From NCBI GenBank assembly GCA_003021685.1, contig PXRO01000029.1, positions 1 to 57,946 of the forward strand: a stretch of DNA of 57,946 nucleotides. The letters run 5' to 3'. Of the stretch, positions 24,668-33,816 are shown piece by piece. This DNA is from Halobacteriales archaeon QS_4_62_28 (GTDB lineage Archaea > Halobacteriota > Halobacteria > Halobacteriales > Haloarculaceae). Numbering within the stretch: the stretch's first letter is position 1; each line of letters begins with the position of its first letter. The notes under the pieces were generated by a model. That model saw only the letters and a list, made by a program, of their open reading frames with translations. It was not told the origin of the DNA and did not search any database. The position numbers were made by a program, and so were the translations under genes.

Positions 24668-25681
24668 ATGCGGCGTTCCACAGTGGCGATGGCGGGCATC
24701 ATCGGCGTCCTCCTGCTCGCGGTCGGACTGCTCTGGACCGGCGTGTGGGTCCAAGTGCTCGATCCGGGACCGTACGACCGAACGACGGTGACGGTAGTCG
24801 ACGAGAACGGCACCGAACTCGGGAGCGTCGACGCCCGAATCGCTGACGCGTGGGACGAACGAGTCGTCGGTCTCAGCCAGACAGAGTCGCTACCGGCCAC
24901 CGAGGGGATGCTGTTCGCTCACGATGCCGAGGAACGTCACTCGTTCGTGATGCGGGAGATGTCGTTCCCGCTCGATATCGTCTTTATCGCCGAGGACGGC
25001 ACCATCACTCGAATCCATCACGCACCGGTCCCGGCCGAGGGGACCGGCGAGAGTGATCTGGCGACGTATCCCGGCCAGGGCAAGTACGTTCTGGAGGTCA
25101 ACCGTGGTTGGACCAACGAAACGGGCGTGTCGGCCGGCGACCGGGTTAGGATTCCGGGCACGACGACCACTGATTCGAACACGAGTAGCGCGGAGCTCGC
25201 GACGGCGACACCGACACGTTCACCCACCGACACGCCCACAGGGCCGACGACGACCCCGACTCGCTCGCCGACCGACACACCCGCAGAACCAGCGGTGACC
25301 GCTATCGACGCCAACGGTACGGAACTCGGGGCTGTCTCGGTGACTATCGCCGACAACGGCAGCGAACGCTACACCGGCCTGAGCGAGACCGAATCGCTGG
25401 GCTGGAACGAGGGGATGCTGTTCGTCTTCGAGGAGTCCGGCGAGTACACCTTCGTGATGCGCCGGATGGATTTTCCCCTCGATATCATCTTCGTCGCCGA
25501 GAACGGTACTGTCACCCGAATCCACCACGCGCCAGTGCCGCCCGAGGGGACCACCGGCGAGGACCTGCAAGGTTACCCCGGTGAGGGCAGGTACGTTCTG
25601 GAGGTCAACCGTGGCTGGACCAACGAGACCGGTCTTGACGTCGGCGACCGACTCCGCCTCCCCGCGCTGAATTCTTCGTAG
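24668..25681 (+). CDS. Membrane-anchored protein with two DUF192 domains
   Basis: A 337-residue exported protein. An N-terminal membrane helix (residues 7-30) is followed by a first DUF192 domain (about 40-165) with VGLSQTESLPATEGMLF and FVMREMSFPLDIVFI. A Thr/Pro/Ser linker with repeated TRSPTDTP comes next, then a second DUF192 domain (about 212-332) with TGLSETESLGWNEGMLF and FVMRRMDFPLDIIFV. Single DUF192 domains are the rule; here the domain is duplicated and fused, and the copies remain close. The function of DUF192 is not settled. The gene lies just upstream of the ABC exporter but has its own spacing. Confidence 0.88.
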   Translation: MRRSTVAMAGIIGVLLLAVGLLWTGVWVQVLDPGPYDRTTVTVVDENGTELGSVDARIADAWDERVVGLSQTESLPATEGMLFAHDAEERHSFVMREMSFPLDIVFIAEDGTITRIHHAPVPAEGTGESDLATYPGQGKYVLEVNRGWTNETGVSAGDRVRIPGTTTTDSNTSSAELATATPTRSPTDTPTGPTTTPTRSPTDTPAEPAVTAIDANGTELGAVSVTIADNGSERYTGLSETESLGWNEGMLFVFEESGEYTFVMRRMDFPLDIIFVAENGTVTRIHHAPVPPEGTTGEDLQGYPGEGRYVLEVNRGWTNETGLDVGDRLRLPALNSS

Positions 25682-25749
25682 CATCCACCGTGGTGGCCGT
25701 TAACATGTATACGACGATCTTTTGACTCGGGACGACGTGCCAATTATTA

Positions 25750-27732
25750 ATGGACATCGACGCTGGCGAAGATGACGTGTTCGAGGACGTGCGAGCGTGC
25801 GTCGACCAGCCGATGCGCCGACTGTTCGCCGAGTACGGTCGGGGCAACGCCGGTGCGTTCACGGTCGGTCTACTCAGCAGTATCGTCGCTCGATTGCTGG
25901 ACCTCCTGCCACCGGTGTTGCTCGGGATCGCCATCGACGCGACGTTTCGCGACGAACGTCTCTTCGCGCTGGGACCCATCCCGCTCTACCGGTACGCACC
26001 TGCTCCCGAGTCACAGGTCATCCTCGCCGCCGGTATCATCGCCATCGCGTTCCTCGGCGGTGCTTTGTTTCACTGGACCCGAAACTGGGGGTGGAACTCC
26101 TTTGCCCAGCGCATCCAGCACGCGGTCCGGACGGACACCTACGACCGGATGCAGCGGCTGAACATGGACTTCTTCGCCGACAAGCAGACTGGAGAGCTAC
26201 TGTCGGTGCTCTCGAACGACGTGAACCGTCTCGAACGCTTCCTCAACGACGGGATGAACTCGGCGTTTCGCCTGGCCGTGATGGTGATCGGGATCGCGGC
26301 GATCCTCTTTTATTACAACTGGCAACTGGCGTTGCTGACGCTCGTTATCGTCCCCGCGATTGCCGTCTTCACCTACCGGTTCATCAAGACGATCCAGCCC
26401 AAGTACGCCGACGTGCGCTCCTCTGTCGGCCAGCTCAACTCCCGTCTGGAGAACAACCTCGGGGGCGTCCAGGTGATCAAGACCTACAACACCGAAGGCT
26501 ACGAGTCCGACCGCGTCGACGACACGTCACAGGACTACCTCGACGCCAACTGGGACGCCATCGAAACCCGGATCCGATTTTTTCCGGGTCTGCGCGTACT
26601 GGCAGGCGTGGGCTTCGTCGTCACCTTCCTGGTCGGCGGCCTCTGGGTGTACAGCGGCGAAGGGCCATGGATCTTCACTGGCACGCTGTCGGAGGGTGAG
26701 TTCGTCGTCTTCATTCTCCTCTCACAGCGTTTCATCTGGCCGATGGCACAATTTGGTCAGATTATAAACATGTACCAGCGGGCCTACGCCTCCACAGAGC
26801 GCATCTTCGGGCTGATGGACACGCCGAGTCGCATCGAGGAAGCCGAGGACGCCACGGGCCTCGCCGTCGAAGACGCCACAGTCGAGTACGACCACGTCAC
26901 CTTCGGCTACGGAGCGACGACCAGCGAGTCCGGACAGTCGAGCGCGGAGGACATCGACTCGCGAGACGACGAGGGCATCCTCGACGACGTATCGTTTATC
27001 GTCGAGGGCGGCGACACGCTCGCACTCGTCGGTCCGACCGGAGCCGGGAAATCGACCGTGATGAAGCTCCTGATGCGGATGTACGACGTTGACGACGGTG
27101 CGATCCGGATCGACGGCCAGGACGTGCGCGAGGTGACGGTTCCGAGCCTTCGCGAATCTATTGGCTACGTCAGTCAGGAGACGTTCCTGTTCTACGGCAC
27201 TGTCGAGGACAACATCGCCTACGGCACGTTCGACGCCGACGAGGAGGCCATCCGTGAGGCCGCCGAGGCCGCAGAGGCCCACGGATTCATCCAGAAGCTC
27301 CCGGACGGCTACGATACGATGGTCGGCGAACGTGGCGTCAAACTCTCCGGTGGCCAGCGCCAGCGCATCGCCATTGCCCGAGCGATCCTCAAGGATCCCG
27401 ACATCCTCGTGTTAGACGAAGCGACCAGCGACGTGGATACGGAGACGGAGATGCTGATCCAGCGCTCGCTCGACCGACTCACCGCCGACCGGACGACCTT
27501 TACTATCGCTCACCGCCTCTCGACGGTCAAGGACGCCGATCAGATCGTCGTTCTCGAAGACGGCCGGACCGTCGAACGGGGCACTCACGACGACCTGCTC
27601 GCCAGCGACGGACTGTACGCGAACCTCTGGGCCGTCCAGGCCGGCGAAATCGACGAACTACCCGAGGAGTTCGTCCAACGCGCGACCGAACGCCGCTCGC
27701 AAGTCGACGCAGAGATCGGTGACGACGACTAG
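25750..27732 (+). CDS. ABC exporter, fused membrane and ATPase domains
   Basis: A 660-residue half-transporter of the MsbA/multidrug type. The membrane domain (about 30-360) has six helices; the ATPase domain (about 375-640) has Walker A GPTGAGKST, Q-loop YVSQETFLF, signature LSGGQRQR, Walker B ILVLDEATSDVD and the switch His in TIAHRLSTV. An acidic insert (around SGQSSAEDIDSRDD) lies near the start of the ATPase. It presumably forms a homodimer. Substrate unknown: the sequence does not tell drug, lipid or peptide. Confidence 0.93.
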   Translation: MDIDAGEDDVFEDVRACVDQPMRRLFAEYGRGNAGAFTVGLLSSIVARLLDLLPPVLLGIAIDATFRDERLFALGPIPLYRYAPAPESQVILAAGIIAIAFLGGALFHWTRNWGWNSFAQRIQHAVRTDTYDRMQRLNMDFFADKQTGELLSVLSNDVNRLERFLNDGMNSAFRLAVMVIGIAAILFYYNWQLALLTLVIVPAIAVFTYRFIKTIQPKYADVRSSVGQLNSRLENNLGGVQVIKTYNTEGYESDRVDDTSQDYLDANWDAIETRIRFFPGLRVLAGVGFVVTFLVGGLWVYSGEGPWIFTGTLSEGEFVVFILLSQRFIWPMAQFGQIINMYQRAYASTERIFGLMDTPSRIEEAEDATGLAVEDATVEYDHVTFGYGATTSESGQSSAEDIDSRDDEGILDDVSFIVEGGDTLALVGPTGAGKSTVMKLLMRMYDVDDGAIRIDGQDVREVTVPSLRESIGYVSQETFLFYGTVEDNIAYGTFDADEEAIREAAEAAEAHGFIQKLPDGYDTMVGERGVKLSGGQRQRIAIARAILKDPDILVLDEATSDVDTETEMLIQRSLDRLTADRTTFTIAHRLSTVKDADQIVVLEDGRTVERGTHDDLLASDGLYANLWAVQAGEIDELPEEFVQRATERRSQVDAEIGDDD

Positions 27733-27810
27733 TACCGCCGGCTGTCCGTCTGTACCGACGACGAGGCGTCGGCCCGAAGGTATGTATGGTCGGGACTCCG
27801 ACCGTCTCGT

Positions 27811-28191
27811 ATGGTCCTCGGAGCACTCCTCGGGGCAATCGTAACGTTCATTATCAGCCTGCTGGTGGGTGGACTCGGCATCTACGCCGGTGCGAAACTC
27901 ATCACCGGTAGCGGTGGTTTTGAAAAAGCAATCTGGACGGCACTGTTCTGTGCACTGGGATGGGGAGTCGTCTCCCTGGCGGTCGGCTGGATTCCGTTTC
28001 TCGGCGGCCTGCTCGCGACCGTCTTCGGGCTCATCGTCTACCTCGGTATCATCAACTGGCGCTACCCGGGTGGCTGGGTCAACGCCGCCGGTATCGCACT
28101 GGTGGCGTGGCTCGCTGCCGCCGTCGTCCTGACGCTCGTGGCCCCACTGTTGCCCGTGGGTGCCGGTGCAGTCGGTATTGCGGGTGTTTAG
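27811..28191 (+). CDS. Small integral membrane protein with four helices
   Basis: A 126-residue hydrophobic protein: four membrane helices (about 3-27, 38-62, 67-82, 92-116), with the short loop KLITGSGGFEKA after the first and NWRYPGGWVNAAG before the last. It begins 78 bases after the exporter and is probably its own unit. No family is recognised. Confidence 0.75.
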   Translation: MVLGALLGAIVTFIISLLVGGLGIYAGAKLITGSGGFEKAIWTALFCALGWGVVSLAVGWIPFLGGLLATVFGLIVYLGIINWRYPGGWVNAAGIALVAWLAAAVVLTLVAPLLPVGAGAVGIAGV

Positions 28192-28215
28192 CCCAACCCG
28201 GACACATACTGATAG

Positions 28216-28301
28216 TTATACCGGTGGACGTAAGCAATAACACATTCAGCCCAGGGACCGTGACAGCTGAGACGTATCAAACGGTACGTCCACCGGTATA
28301 A
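28216..28301. repeat. Perfect 17-bp inverted repeat flanking 52 bases
   Basis: TTATACCGGTGGACGTA at 28216-28232 and its exact reverse complement at 28285-28301. The unit lies between convergent genes. The inner 52 bases have no open frame. It may be a MITE-like insertion or a large terminator-like structure; no target-site duplication is visible. Confidence 0.7.
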
Positions 28302-28332
28302 ACGGTCCCGACGAAAATCGACTGCTGTGGAC

Positions 28333-29628
28333 CTATCCCGCTCGCCAGCGGTCGATGCTGCCGCCGACGACCAGCACCACGCCGAGCAGTGAGAACCCGA
28401 GCTGGGGTTCGTTGAACCAGAACGGCGTCGACGGGACGACCGCACGCAACACTGTCATCCCTGTCGAGAGGACCGGGACGCCGTCGTCCGGTTCGACGAC
28501 GGTTCCGTTCGCGGTGTACGGCTTTGCACCGACACGTTCACCCTCCGGGAGGCGTTCGGCCTCGTAGGGAATCTCCGGTGTCTGGCGACTCCAGACGACG
28601 GTTCCGTTCTGCGAAATTTCGAAAGTACGTGTGTTGAGCGTGTCCGTCACCAGCGTGTTACCGTTGTCCAGACGGTCAGCATCCCGCGGCCAGTCAAGCG
28701 CAACGCCACCGGCTTCCGCGAGCACCCAGGCGGGTTCCCACTCGCCGCTCTCGGTTCGGTGGAGTTCGACGACACGGTCGTTGTCGCTGTCGGCGACCAG
28801 TACGGCACCGTTCCCGAGCCACTGGGGGTTGTGCTGGTGGTTCAGCACGTCGGGGTTGCCACAGCGCACGTCGCCGTCGTCGTCGGGGACGAGCTGGCTG
28901 CCGCGAACGAGACAGCTCTCGTCGGAACCACCGTTGTCTTCGTTGATCACGTCGACGGCACCCGCGCCTCGCTCGACGATAACAAGCTGATTGGCGTTCC
29001 GCACGGAGACGAGATAGTGCGTTTCGTTGATCACGTCCACGTCGTTGATGTGGAGCCAGTCACGTTGCGTCGGATCCTCGGGCGGATTGTAGCGGTCGCT
29101 CGCCCGCCACTCCCAGGTTTCCTCGCCGTTCTCGACGGTAACGAGTCGTTCGGCGTCCATGTCCGTAATGAGATACTCGCCGGAGTCCAGTCGCTCTACG
29201 TCGTGGACTTCGCTGTTGCTCTCACTACGAACCGGGAACGAGTACTCGGAGACGACCTGTGGGTCGTCGGCGTTAGGGTCGATGATACGGAACCCGGTCT
29301 TCGTACACGGCGTCTCGTACGGGTCACACCCCTTCTCGTAGCCGCTGTGCATGAATCCCGCCATCACCGAACCGTTGTCGAGCATCGTCACGTCGAAGTA
29401 GCTGTCGGCACTGTCCTCTCGCCACTCGATCTTGCTCCCGTCGAGCAGGTAGACACTACCGAGTTCGTGCCAGCCGGGACCACCACCCTGTGATCCGACG
29501 AGCGTCTGTCGCTGACTCCCGTCGTCGACCTGCAGGTCCGGTGCGGTCGCGGCGCTTACGGCAAGTGTTGCACCGATGATCAACACGCCGAAGCCGACGA
29601 GCACCAGCGCACGTTGTCTGCGATCCAT
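28333..29628 (-). CDS. Arylsulfotransferase-like beta-propeller membrane protein
   Basis: A 431-residue protein with an N-terminal signal/membrane helix (6-28) and a C-terminal helix (about 405-425). Between them lies a beta-propeller with repeats of the form HDVERLDSGEYLITD, WLGNGAVLVAD and DADRLDNGNTLVTD, typical of the ASST (arylsulfotransferase) family. HINDVD and NHQHNPQW contribute histidines near the putative active site. It may act on surface glycans or be a catalytically inactive relative. The gene is divergent from the rhodanese-MBL gene. Confidence 0.8.
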   Translation of the reverse strand: MDRRQRALVLVGFGVLIIGATLAVSAATAPDLQVDDGSQRQTLVGSQGGGPGWHELGSVYLLDGSKIEWREDSADSYFDVTMLDNGSVMAGFMHSGYEKGCDPYETPCTKTGFRIIDPNADDPQVVSEYSFPVRSESNSEVHDVERLDSGEYLITDMDAERLVTVENGEETWEWRASDRYNPPEDPTQRDWLHINDVDVINETHYLVSVRNANQLVIVERGAGAVDVINEDNGGSDESCLVRGSQLVPDDDGDVRCGNPDVLNHQHNPQWLGNGAVLVADSDNDRVVELHRTESGEWEPAWVLAEAGGVALDWPRDADRLDNGNTLVTDTLNTRTFEISQNGTVVWSRQTPEIPYEAERLPEGERVGAKPYTANGTVVEPDDGVPVLSTGMTVLRAVVPSTPFWFNEPQLGFSLLGVVLVVGGSIDRWRAG

Positions 29629-29711
29629 TGGTACGGCCTGCGAGCAGGGCGACGAAAAACGTTCCGGGACTGGGTGACGGCGCTGTCTGCCGCTTTCGTG
29701 GCAGGAACTGT

Positions 29712-29724
29712 CTTATCGTTTATG
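29712..29724 (+). promoter_or_regulatory. TATA-like element before the rhodanese-MBL gene
   Basis: CTTATCGTTTATG, the only AT-rich patch in this region, lies about 25-37 bases upstream of ATG 29749, which supports a leaderless start there. Confidence 0.45.
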
Positions 29725-29748
29725 ACTGCTCAGAACGTAGCACCGGAT

Positions 29749-30921
29749 ATGCCCGACGAGTTTCCCGATCCGCCGACAGAGCCAGCGTCAGTCTCGCCGG
29801 ACGAACTGGCCCGAATGATCGCGGCGGCGAAACCGATCCGCCTGCTCGACGTGCGCAACCGCGACGAGTTCGAGACGTGGCACGTCTCCGGCTCGTCGGT
29901 CACTGCGACACAGATACCGTTCTCGAAGGCACTGCAGGCACAGGTCACGGATTCGGTCCCAGACCTGGCCGAGCACGTCGACGGCGAGGGGCCGATCACA
30001 GTCGTCTGTGGCCGGGGCGAATCGAGCGCCTACGTCGCCGGCCTGTTCGAGGATCACGGGATCGAGGCCCACAATCTGGCCGACGGGATGCGTGGCTGGG
30101 CACGCGTATACGAGGCATACGAGATCGAGACTGAGCGGGCGACCGTCCTGCAGTACCAGCGCCCCTCTTCGGGATGTCTCGGATACGCGATCATCAGTGA
30201 CGGCACAGCGGCGGTCGTCGATCCGCTCAGGACCGTCACCGGGCGATACAGCGACGACGCGGCCGCCCGCGACGCGACAGTCGAGTACGTCATCGACACT
30301 CACATCCACGCCGACCACGTCAGCGGTCTTCGGACGGTCGCCGACGCAACCGGTGGAGCACCACTCATCTCCGGGCGCGCTCGCGAGCGAGACGTCGCGT
30401 TCGAAGTCGGGACAGTCGCCGACGACGGGACGCGTTCGGTCGGCGAGACGACACTGCGGACGGTCCCGCTCCCGGGCCACACGACCGGGATGACCGGCGT
30501 CGCGGTCGATGACGTCTTGTTGACCGGCGACAGCCTCTTCATCGAGAGCGTCGCCCGCCCGGATCTGGAGGCCGGCGACGACGGCGCGCCCGAGCTGGCA
30601 AACGAACTGTATACGACCCTCACCGAGCGGCTGGCCGCGTTCGATGACGAGACGGTGATTGCGCCCGGCCACGTCGGCGAGCGAACGCCGCGAAACGATG
30701 ACGGGAGCTACACCGCCACACTGGGGGCACTCCGCGAGAACCTGTGGGCCTTCGACGTGGACAGGGAGGCCTTCGTCGAGCGTATCCTGTCGGATATGCC
30801 ACCCCGGCCCGCAAACTTCGAGGCGATCATGGCCGCGAACCTCGGTGAAACGGACCCGTCAGAAGAGACCGCGTTCGAGTGGGAACTGGGACCGAACAAC
30901 TGCGCCGCGACGGCCGACTAA
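29749..30921 (+). CDS. Rhodanese-metallo-beta-lactamase fusion (persulfide dioxygenase-like)
   Basis: A 390-residue cytoplasmic protein. An N-terminal rhodanese domain (about 12-115) has DVRNRDEFE and the loop VVCGRGESS with the catalytic cysteine. The second domain (about 120-390) is an MBL hydrolase with THIHADHVSG, PLPGHTTGM and TGDSLF as metal-binding motifs. This order is the reverse of the common MBL-rhodanese fusions; persulfide or glutathione-type sulfur chemistry is the likely role. I start at MPDEFPDPP (29749) because a TATA-like block lies upstream; ATG 29722 or 29614 are alternatives. It overlaps the convergent gene by four bases. Confidence 0.85.
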   Translation: MPDEFPDPPTEPASVSPDELARMIAAAKPIRLLDVRNRDEFETWHVSGSSVTATQIPFSKALQAQVTDSVPDLAEHVDGEGPITVVCGRGESSAYVAGLFEDHGIEAHNLADGMRGWARVYEAYEIETERATVLQYQRPSSGCLGYAIISDGTAAVVDPLRTVTGRYSDDAAARDATVEYVIDTHIHADHVSGLRTVADATGGAPLISGRARERDVAFEVGTVADDGTRSVGETTLRTVPLPGHTTGMTGVAVDDVLLTGDSLFIESVARPDLEAGDDGAPELANELYTTLTERLAAFDDETVIAPGHVGERTPRNDDGSYTATLGALRENLWAFDVDREAFVERILSDMPPRPANFEAIMAANLGETDPSEETAFEWELGPNNCAATAD

Positions 30922-31208
30922 AAGAACCGGCGCTTGATCGCGTCGAGTACCGACTCCTCATCGCCGGGGTCGTACTGCCCGACGGCGTGTTCCTCGGGCG
31001 TGAGTACGGTCCGGTCACCGTTCGAACTGACCTCGATGAGGGTATCGGTCTTCAACGACGAGAGGGCGTCTTCCAGATGGTCGATATCGGCATCGACGTG
31101 TGACCGGAGTTCGAAAATCGTCATACCGTCCTCGGGGCGGTCGGCGAGTGCGTCCAGAACCGCAACCTCCGTGTCTGGACGGTCGCGATGCTCCGGCTTC
31201 GCTCTCAT
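30918..31208 (-). CDS. Conserved winged-helix-like small protein (haloarchaeal DUF)
   Basis: A 96-residue soluble protein whose central part (VAVLDALADRPEDGMTIFELRSHVDADIDHLEDALSSL split as helix-turn-helix segments) looks like a winged helix, followed by IEVSSNGDRTVLTPEE as the wing. This pattern matches a small conserved haloarchaeal family (DUF6432 from memory). Start MRAKPEHRD at 31208 follows an open frame without coding character. It overlaps the stop of the rhodanese-MBL gene in a convergent arrangement. It probably binds DNA, but this is inference. Confidence 0.7.
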   Translation of the reverse strand: MRAKPEHRDRPDTEVAVLDALADRPEDGMTIFELRSHVDADIDHLEDALSSLKTDTLIEVSSNGDRTVLTPEEHAVGQYDPGDEESVLDAIKRRFF

Positions 31209-31337
31209 ACTGTTCCGTAGACACGGCGACCTCTTGATTTTGTCCCTCACACCGGTGAGCATCGCGGCCGTGCCAGTGACATGCGTTGACAGTGACAAGC
31301 AGTAGGCTTATCACTTCGAGCGGGCCATATCGTGACA

Positions 31338-32171
31338 ATGGGTCTCAAATGCTCCGTGCTCGGGCACGCGTACGGAGAAACGACAATCGATCGCGACCGC
31401 CAGGAGCAGGGTAGCGAGGTCGTTATTACGATCCGCGAAGTCGAAACCTGCGACCGATGTGGTGCGGAACGAGTCGTCTCCGAGAACAAAGAAGTGACGG
31501 CAATCGAGACGCCCGACGACGAGGCAGATATCGATGTCGACACCGACAGTGAGGTACCGACCGACGAACCGACGGCCGAACCGAGCGACGAATCGGCGGC
31601 CGAGGCGAGCGAACCGAAGCCAAACGAGGGCGAGGAGTTGCATCCGTCTGATGTCGTCGACGGCGAGACAACCCCATCGGCGACCGGTGACGTCGATACC
31701 GGTGCCGAGATACTCGATGCCGAATCCGAAGCGCCAGTCGACGACGAAGCAGACGCCGAGGAGCCGGTCGACGACGAGTTGGCCGACCCCTCCATCGACA
31801 CCGGGGCCAGCGGTGAATCGGTCGAGGGTGCCGAGCCATCGCCCGAGGAGGACGACGCCGTCATCATCGACGAACCCGCCAACGAGGACGGCACAGAAGC
31901 TGGTCGCCAGCCCGGCGAATGGCCTGAAGAACCCGCAGGCTCCGAAAACGACTGGCGGCCCGACACAATCGGTGCCGTCGAAGAAAACGACGAGACCGAA
32001 CAGGCGACCGAGTCGACGACCATCACCGTTCCGGACGGACAGTTCCGCTGTCCCGAATGTGGATTTACGACGTTAGTCAACTCCTCGTCGCTCCGACGCG
32101 GCGATTTCTGTCCGGAGTGTCGCCGCGGGACACTCGTTCACGAACCGGAAGAAGAAACGCGAAAAGAGTAA
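31338..32171 (+). CDS. Acidic protein with N- and C-terminal zinc-binding segments, function unknown
   Basis: A 277-residue protein. Residues 1-55 (MGLKCSVLGHAYGE with CDRCGAERVV) form a conserved N-terminal metal-binding module. A long Asp/Glu/Ser/Thr-rich disordered middle part (about 60-225) follows. The last 50 residues carry CPECGF and FCPECRRGT, a second zinc ribbon. The family is typical of haloarchaea. Start ATG 31338 is chosen over GTG 31332, since MGLKCSVLGH is the conserved N-terminus. It is followed by the DUF5611 gene on the same strand. Confidence 0.8.
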   Translation: MGLKCSVLGHAYGETTIDRDRQEQGSEVVITIREVETCDRCGAERVVSENKEVTAIETPDDEADIDVDTDSEVPTDEPTAEPSDESAAEASEPKPNEGEELHPSDVVDGETTPSATGDVDTGAEILDAESEAPVDDEADAEEPVDDELADPSIDTGASGESVEGAEPSPEEDDAVIIDEPANEDGTEAGRQPGEWPEEPAGSENDWRPDTIGAVEENDETEQATESTTITVPDGQFRCPECGFTTLVNSSSLRRGDFCPECRRGTLVHEPEEETRKE

Positions 32172-32197
32172 GGCTGGTCCCACACAAACCGACTCTC

Positions 32198-32590
32198 ATG
32201 CGAGAATACAAGATGCGTCGGGGCGAGCATCTCGAAGACCGCGTTCCAGACATGAAAGAATTCGTCGAGAAACACTTCGGATCGATCACCGATACAGAAG
32301 AGCAAAACGGCAGTGACCTGTTCGTCGTCGACGACCCGGACAACCCCGTCTTTGATCGGGTCGTCGCCGGCACCGTCGAATACAGCGGGAAAAAAGACAA
32401 ACTCGCACTGCACATCGACGAACGCGACGCCGAGGATGTCATCGCCGAGGGCAACGCCGACGCGGCACAGGACGCCGTCAACACGAAAAACGACTTCCTC
32501 GAAGGCGCGACTGGTCGTGACGCCAAGGCCCGTCGTGACTCGATGAAACGCTCGGTCGAGGACGACGCCGAAAAACCTGACAGCGTCTAG
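32198..32590 (+). CDS. DUF5611 family protein
   Basis: A 130-residue acidic cytoplasmic protein beginning MREYKMRRGEHLEDRVPDM, with FVEKHFG and the well conserved DNPVFDRVVAGTVEYSGKKDK core, as in the haloarchaeal DUF5611 family. Start is ATG 32198, 26 bases after the stop of the zinc-ribbon gene, so the two may share a transcript. The role is unknown. Confidence 0.88.
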   Translation: MREYKMRRGEHLEDRVPDMKEFVEKHFGSITDTEEQNGSDLFVVDDPDNPVFDRVVAGTVEYSGKKDKLALHIDERDAEDVIAEGNADAAQDAVNTKNDFLEGATGRDAKARRDSMKRSVEDDAEKPDSV

Positions 32591-32899
32591 AGGCCGCCTG
32601 TTTTCGTCCATCGCCTGAAGCGCCGACGGCGGCTTTCGTCCCAAATGGATGGGTATCTGGCCAGCAGTTGGTGTCTGTTTTGGCACCGCAGCGTCAGGTT
32701 CAAGTACGCACGTGACAATAGTTCACATACGCCCATCCCGGAGGCGAGACGAAAGTATCCGGGCCACGAGTGCAACTCGTGTGGCGCGTGGCACGCTGGC
32801 GACGGAAGGGCCAGTGTGTCACGACCCTGTCATAGTTTGGCCTGTCCGCGGGCTGCGTGACGGTGGCACCGTCGCCGTCCAGGACAGTGCGTTTCCCTG
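32591..32899. other. Gap without a convincing gene
   Basis: No coding region is supported. The stretch contains a strong short palindrome, GACGGTGGCACCGTC, near 32861-32875. The small open frames here lack the acidic bias of the neighbours. Confidence 0.45.
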
Positions 32900-33048
32900 T
32901 CACTCGACGAGGCCGTAGCCACGCCTGACGAGTTCGATGTCGACTGCGCCGGGGACGACGCCGTACCGGACGCCGTTGACCATGTACACCATCGGGTTGA
33001 GCAGGGATACCTGTAGCCAGACGCCCGAGAGCGCACTCGGCGGGTAAC
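32900..33048 (-). pseudogene. C-terminal relic of the native ABC-2 permease
   Basis: Read on the minus strand in one frame, this gives YPPSALSGVWLQVSLLNPM, then VYMVNGVRYGVV and finally ELVRRGYGLVE followed by TGA at 32902-32900. The intact permease gene next door ends with the same motifs (SLLNPMVYMVNGVRYG and KRGYGLSE). About 30 residues normally found between them are deleted. It starts immediately after the stop of the intact gene, so this is the severed tail of the original permease. Confidence 0.8.
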
Positions 33049-33816
33049 CTACTCTGATAGCCCGTACCCACGCTTGAACAGCAGGAAATCAATTGCCAAC
33101 ACAAGCGCGGTTACGCCAGTCAGTACGGCCAGAGACGTGTTCGGGTCGATTTCTGTAACCCCAATCATGCCGTAGCGTACACCGTTGACCATGTACACCA
33201 TCGGGTTGAGTAGCGAGACGTTCCGCCAGAGTGGGGGTAGTACCTCAAGAGAGTAGAATACCGCACCAAAGAACACCAGCGGGCGGAGAATAAACTGATT
33301 CATCACCGTGAGATAGTCGAAATCGCTTGCCCACAACCCGCCGATTATCCCGAGACCGCTAAACAGCGTAGTGATTATCAGCAAGAACGCCACTAAATAC
33401 AGCAGATTAGCCACGGGGACAGACGTAAATACCAGTCCCACACCGACAATCAGCAGAGACGTAACAATTCCCCTGATCGCGCTTGCCGAAACGTAGGCCG
33501 CTACCATACTCCGGTTCGACATTGGAGAAGTCGTCACAGCCTGAATATATTCATTCCATCTCCCGTGAAAAATGGTAAATGAAGCGTTCTCGAAACTGTC
33601 TGAGATAGCCCCGAGTACAATCAACCCCGGCAGAACGAATTGAAGATAACTGACGCCTGCGATCTCCCCGATCCGACTGCCGAGTATCACACCGAAAACG
33701 GCGAAATACAGCGTGTTCGTGATGATCGGAGGGAGAAACGTGTTGTACGGGCGTCTCACGAATCGGAGGATTTCCCGCCGAACCAACGTTCGGAACTGGG
33801 TTGTACTCTGATTCAT
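33049..33816 (-). CDS. ABC-2 type permease (intact, probably acquired copy)
   Basis: A 255-residue permease with about six membrane helices and the ABC-2 features FRTLVRREILRFVRRPYNTF at the N-terminus and SLLNPMVYMVNGVRYG near the C-terminus. Its DNA is clearly richer in A and T than its neighbours. It lies between relics of a second permease (33813-33986 and 32900-33048) and appears to have been placed inside the original gene. Its ATG overlaps the stop of the upstream relic (ATGA), keeping it translationally linked to the ATPase gene 33983-34942. Export substrate unknown. Confidence 0.9.
   Translation of the reverse strand: MNQSTTQFRTLVRREILRFVRRPYNTFLPPIITNTLYFAVFGVILGSRIGEIAGVSYLQFVLPGLIVLGAISDSFENASFTIFHGRWNEYIQAVTTSPMSNRSMVAAYVSASAIRGIVTSLLIVGVGLVFTSVPVANLLYLVAFLLIITTLFSGLGIIGGLWASDFDYLTVMNQFILRPLVFFGAVFYSLEVLPPLWRNVSLLNPMVYMVNGVRYGMIGVTEIDPNTSLAVLTGVTALVLAIDFLLFKRGYGLSE

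Noticed and set aside
32645-32860. Small frame with CNSCG in the gap before the permease relic
   Set aside because: The cysteines are coincidental; composition is basic and unlike the acidic proteins around it.
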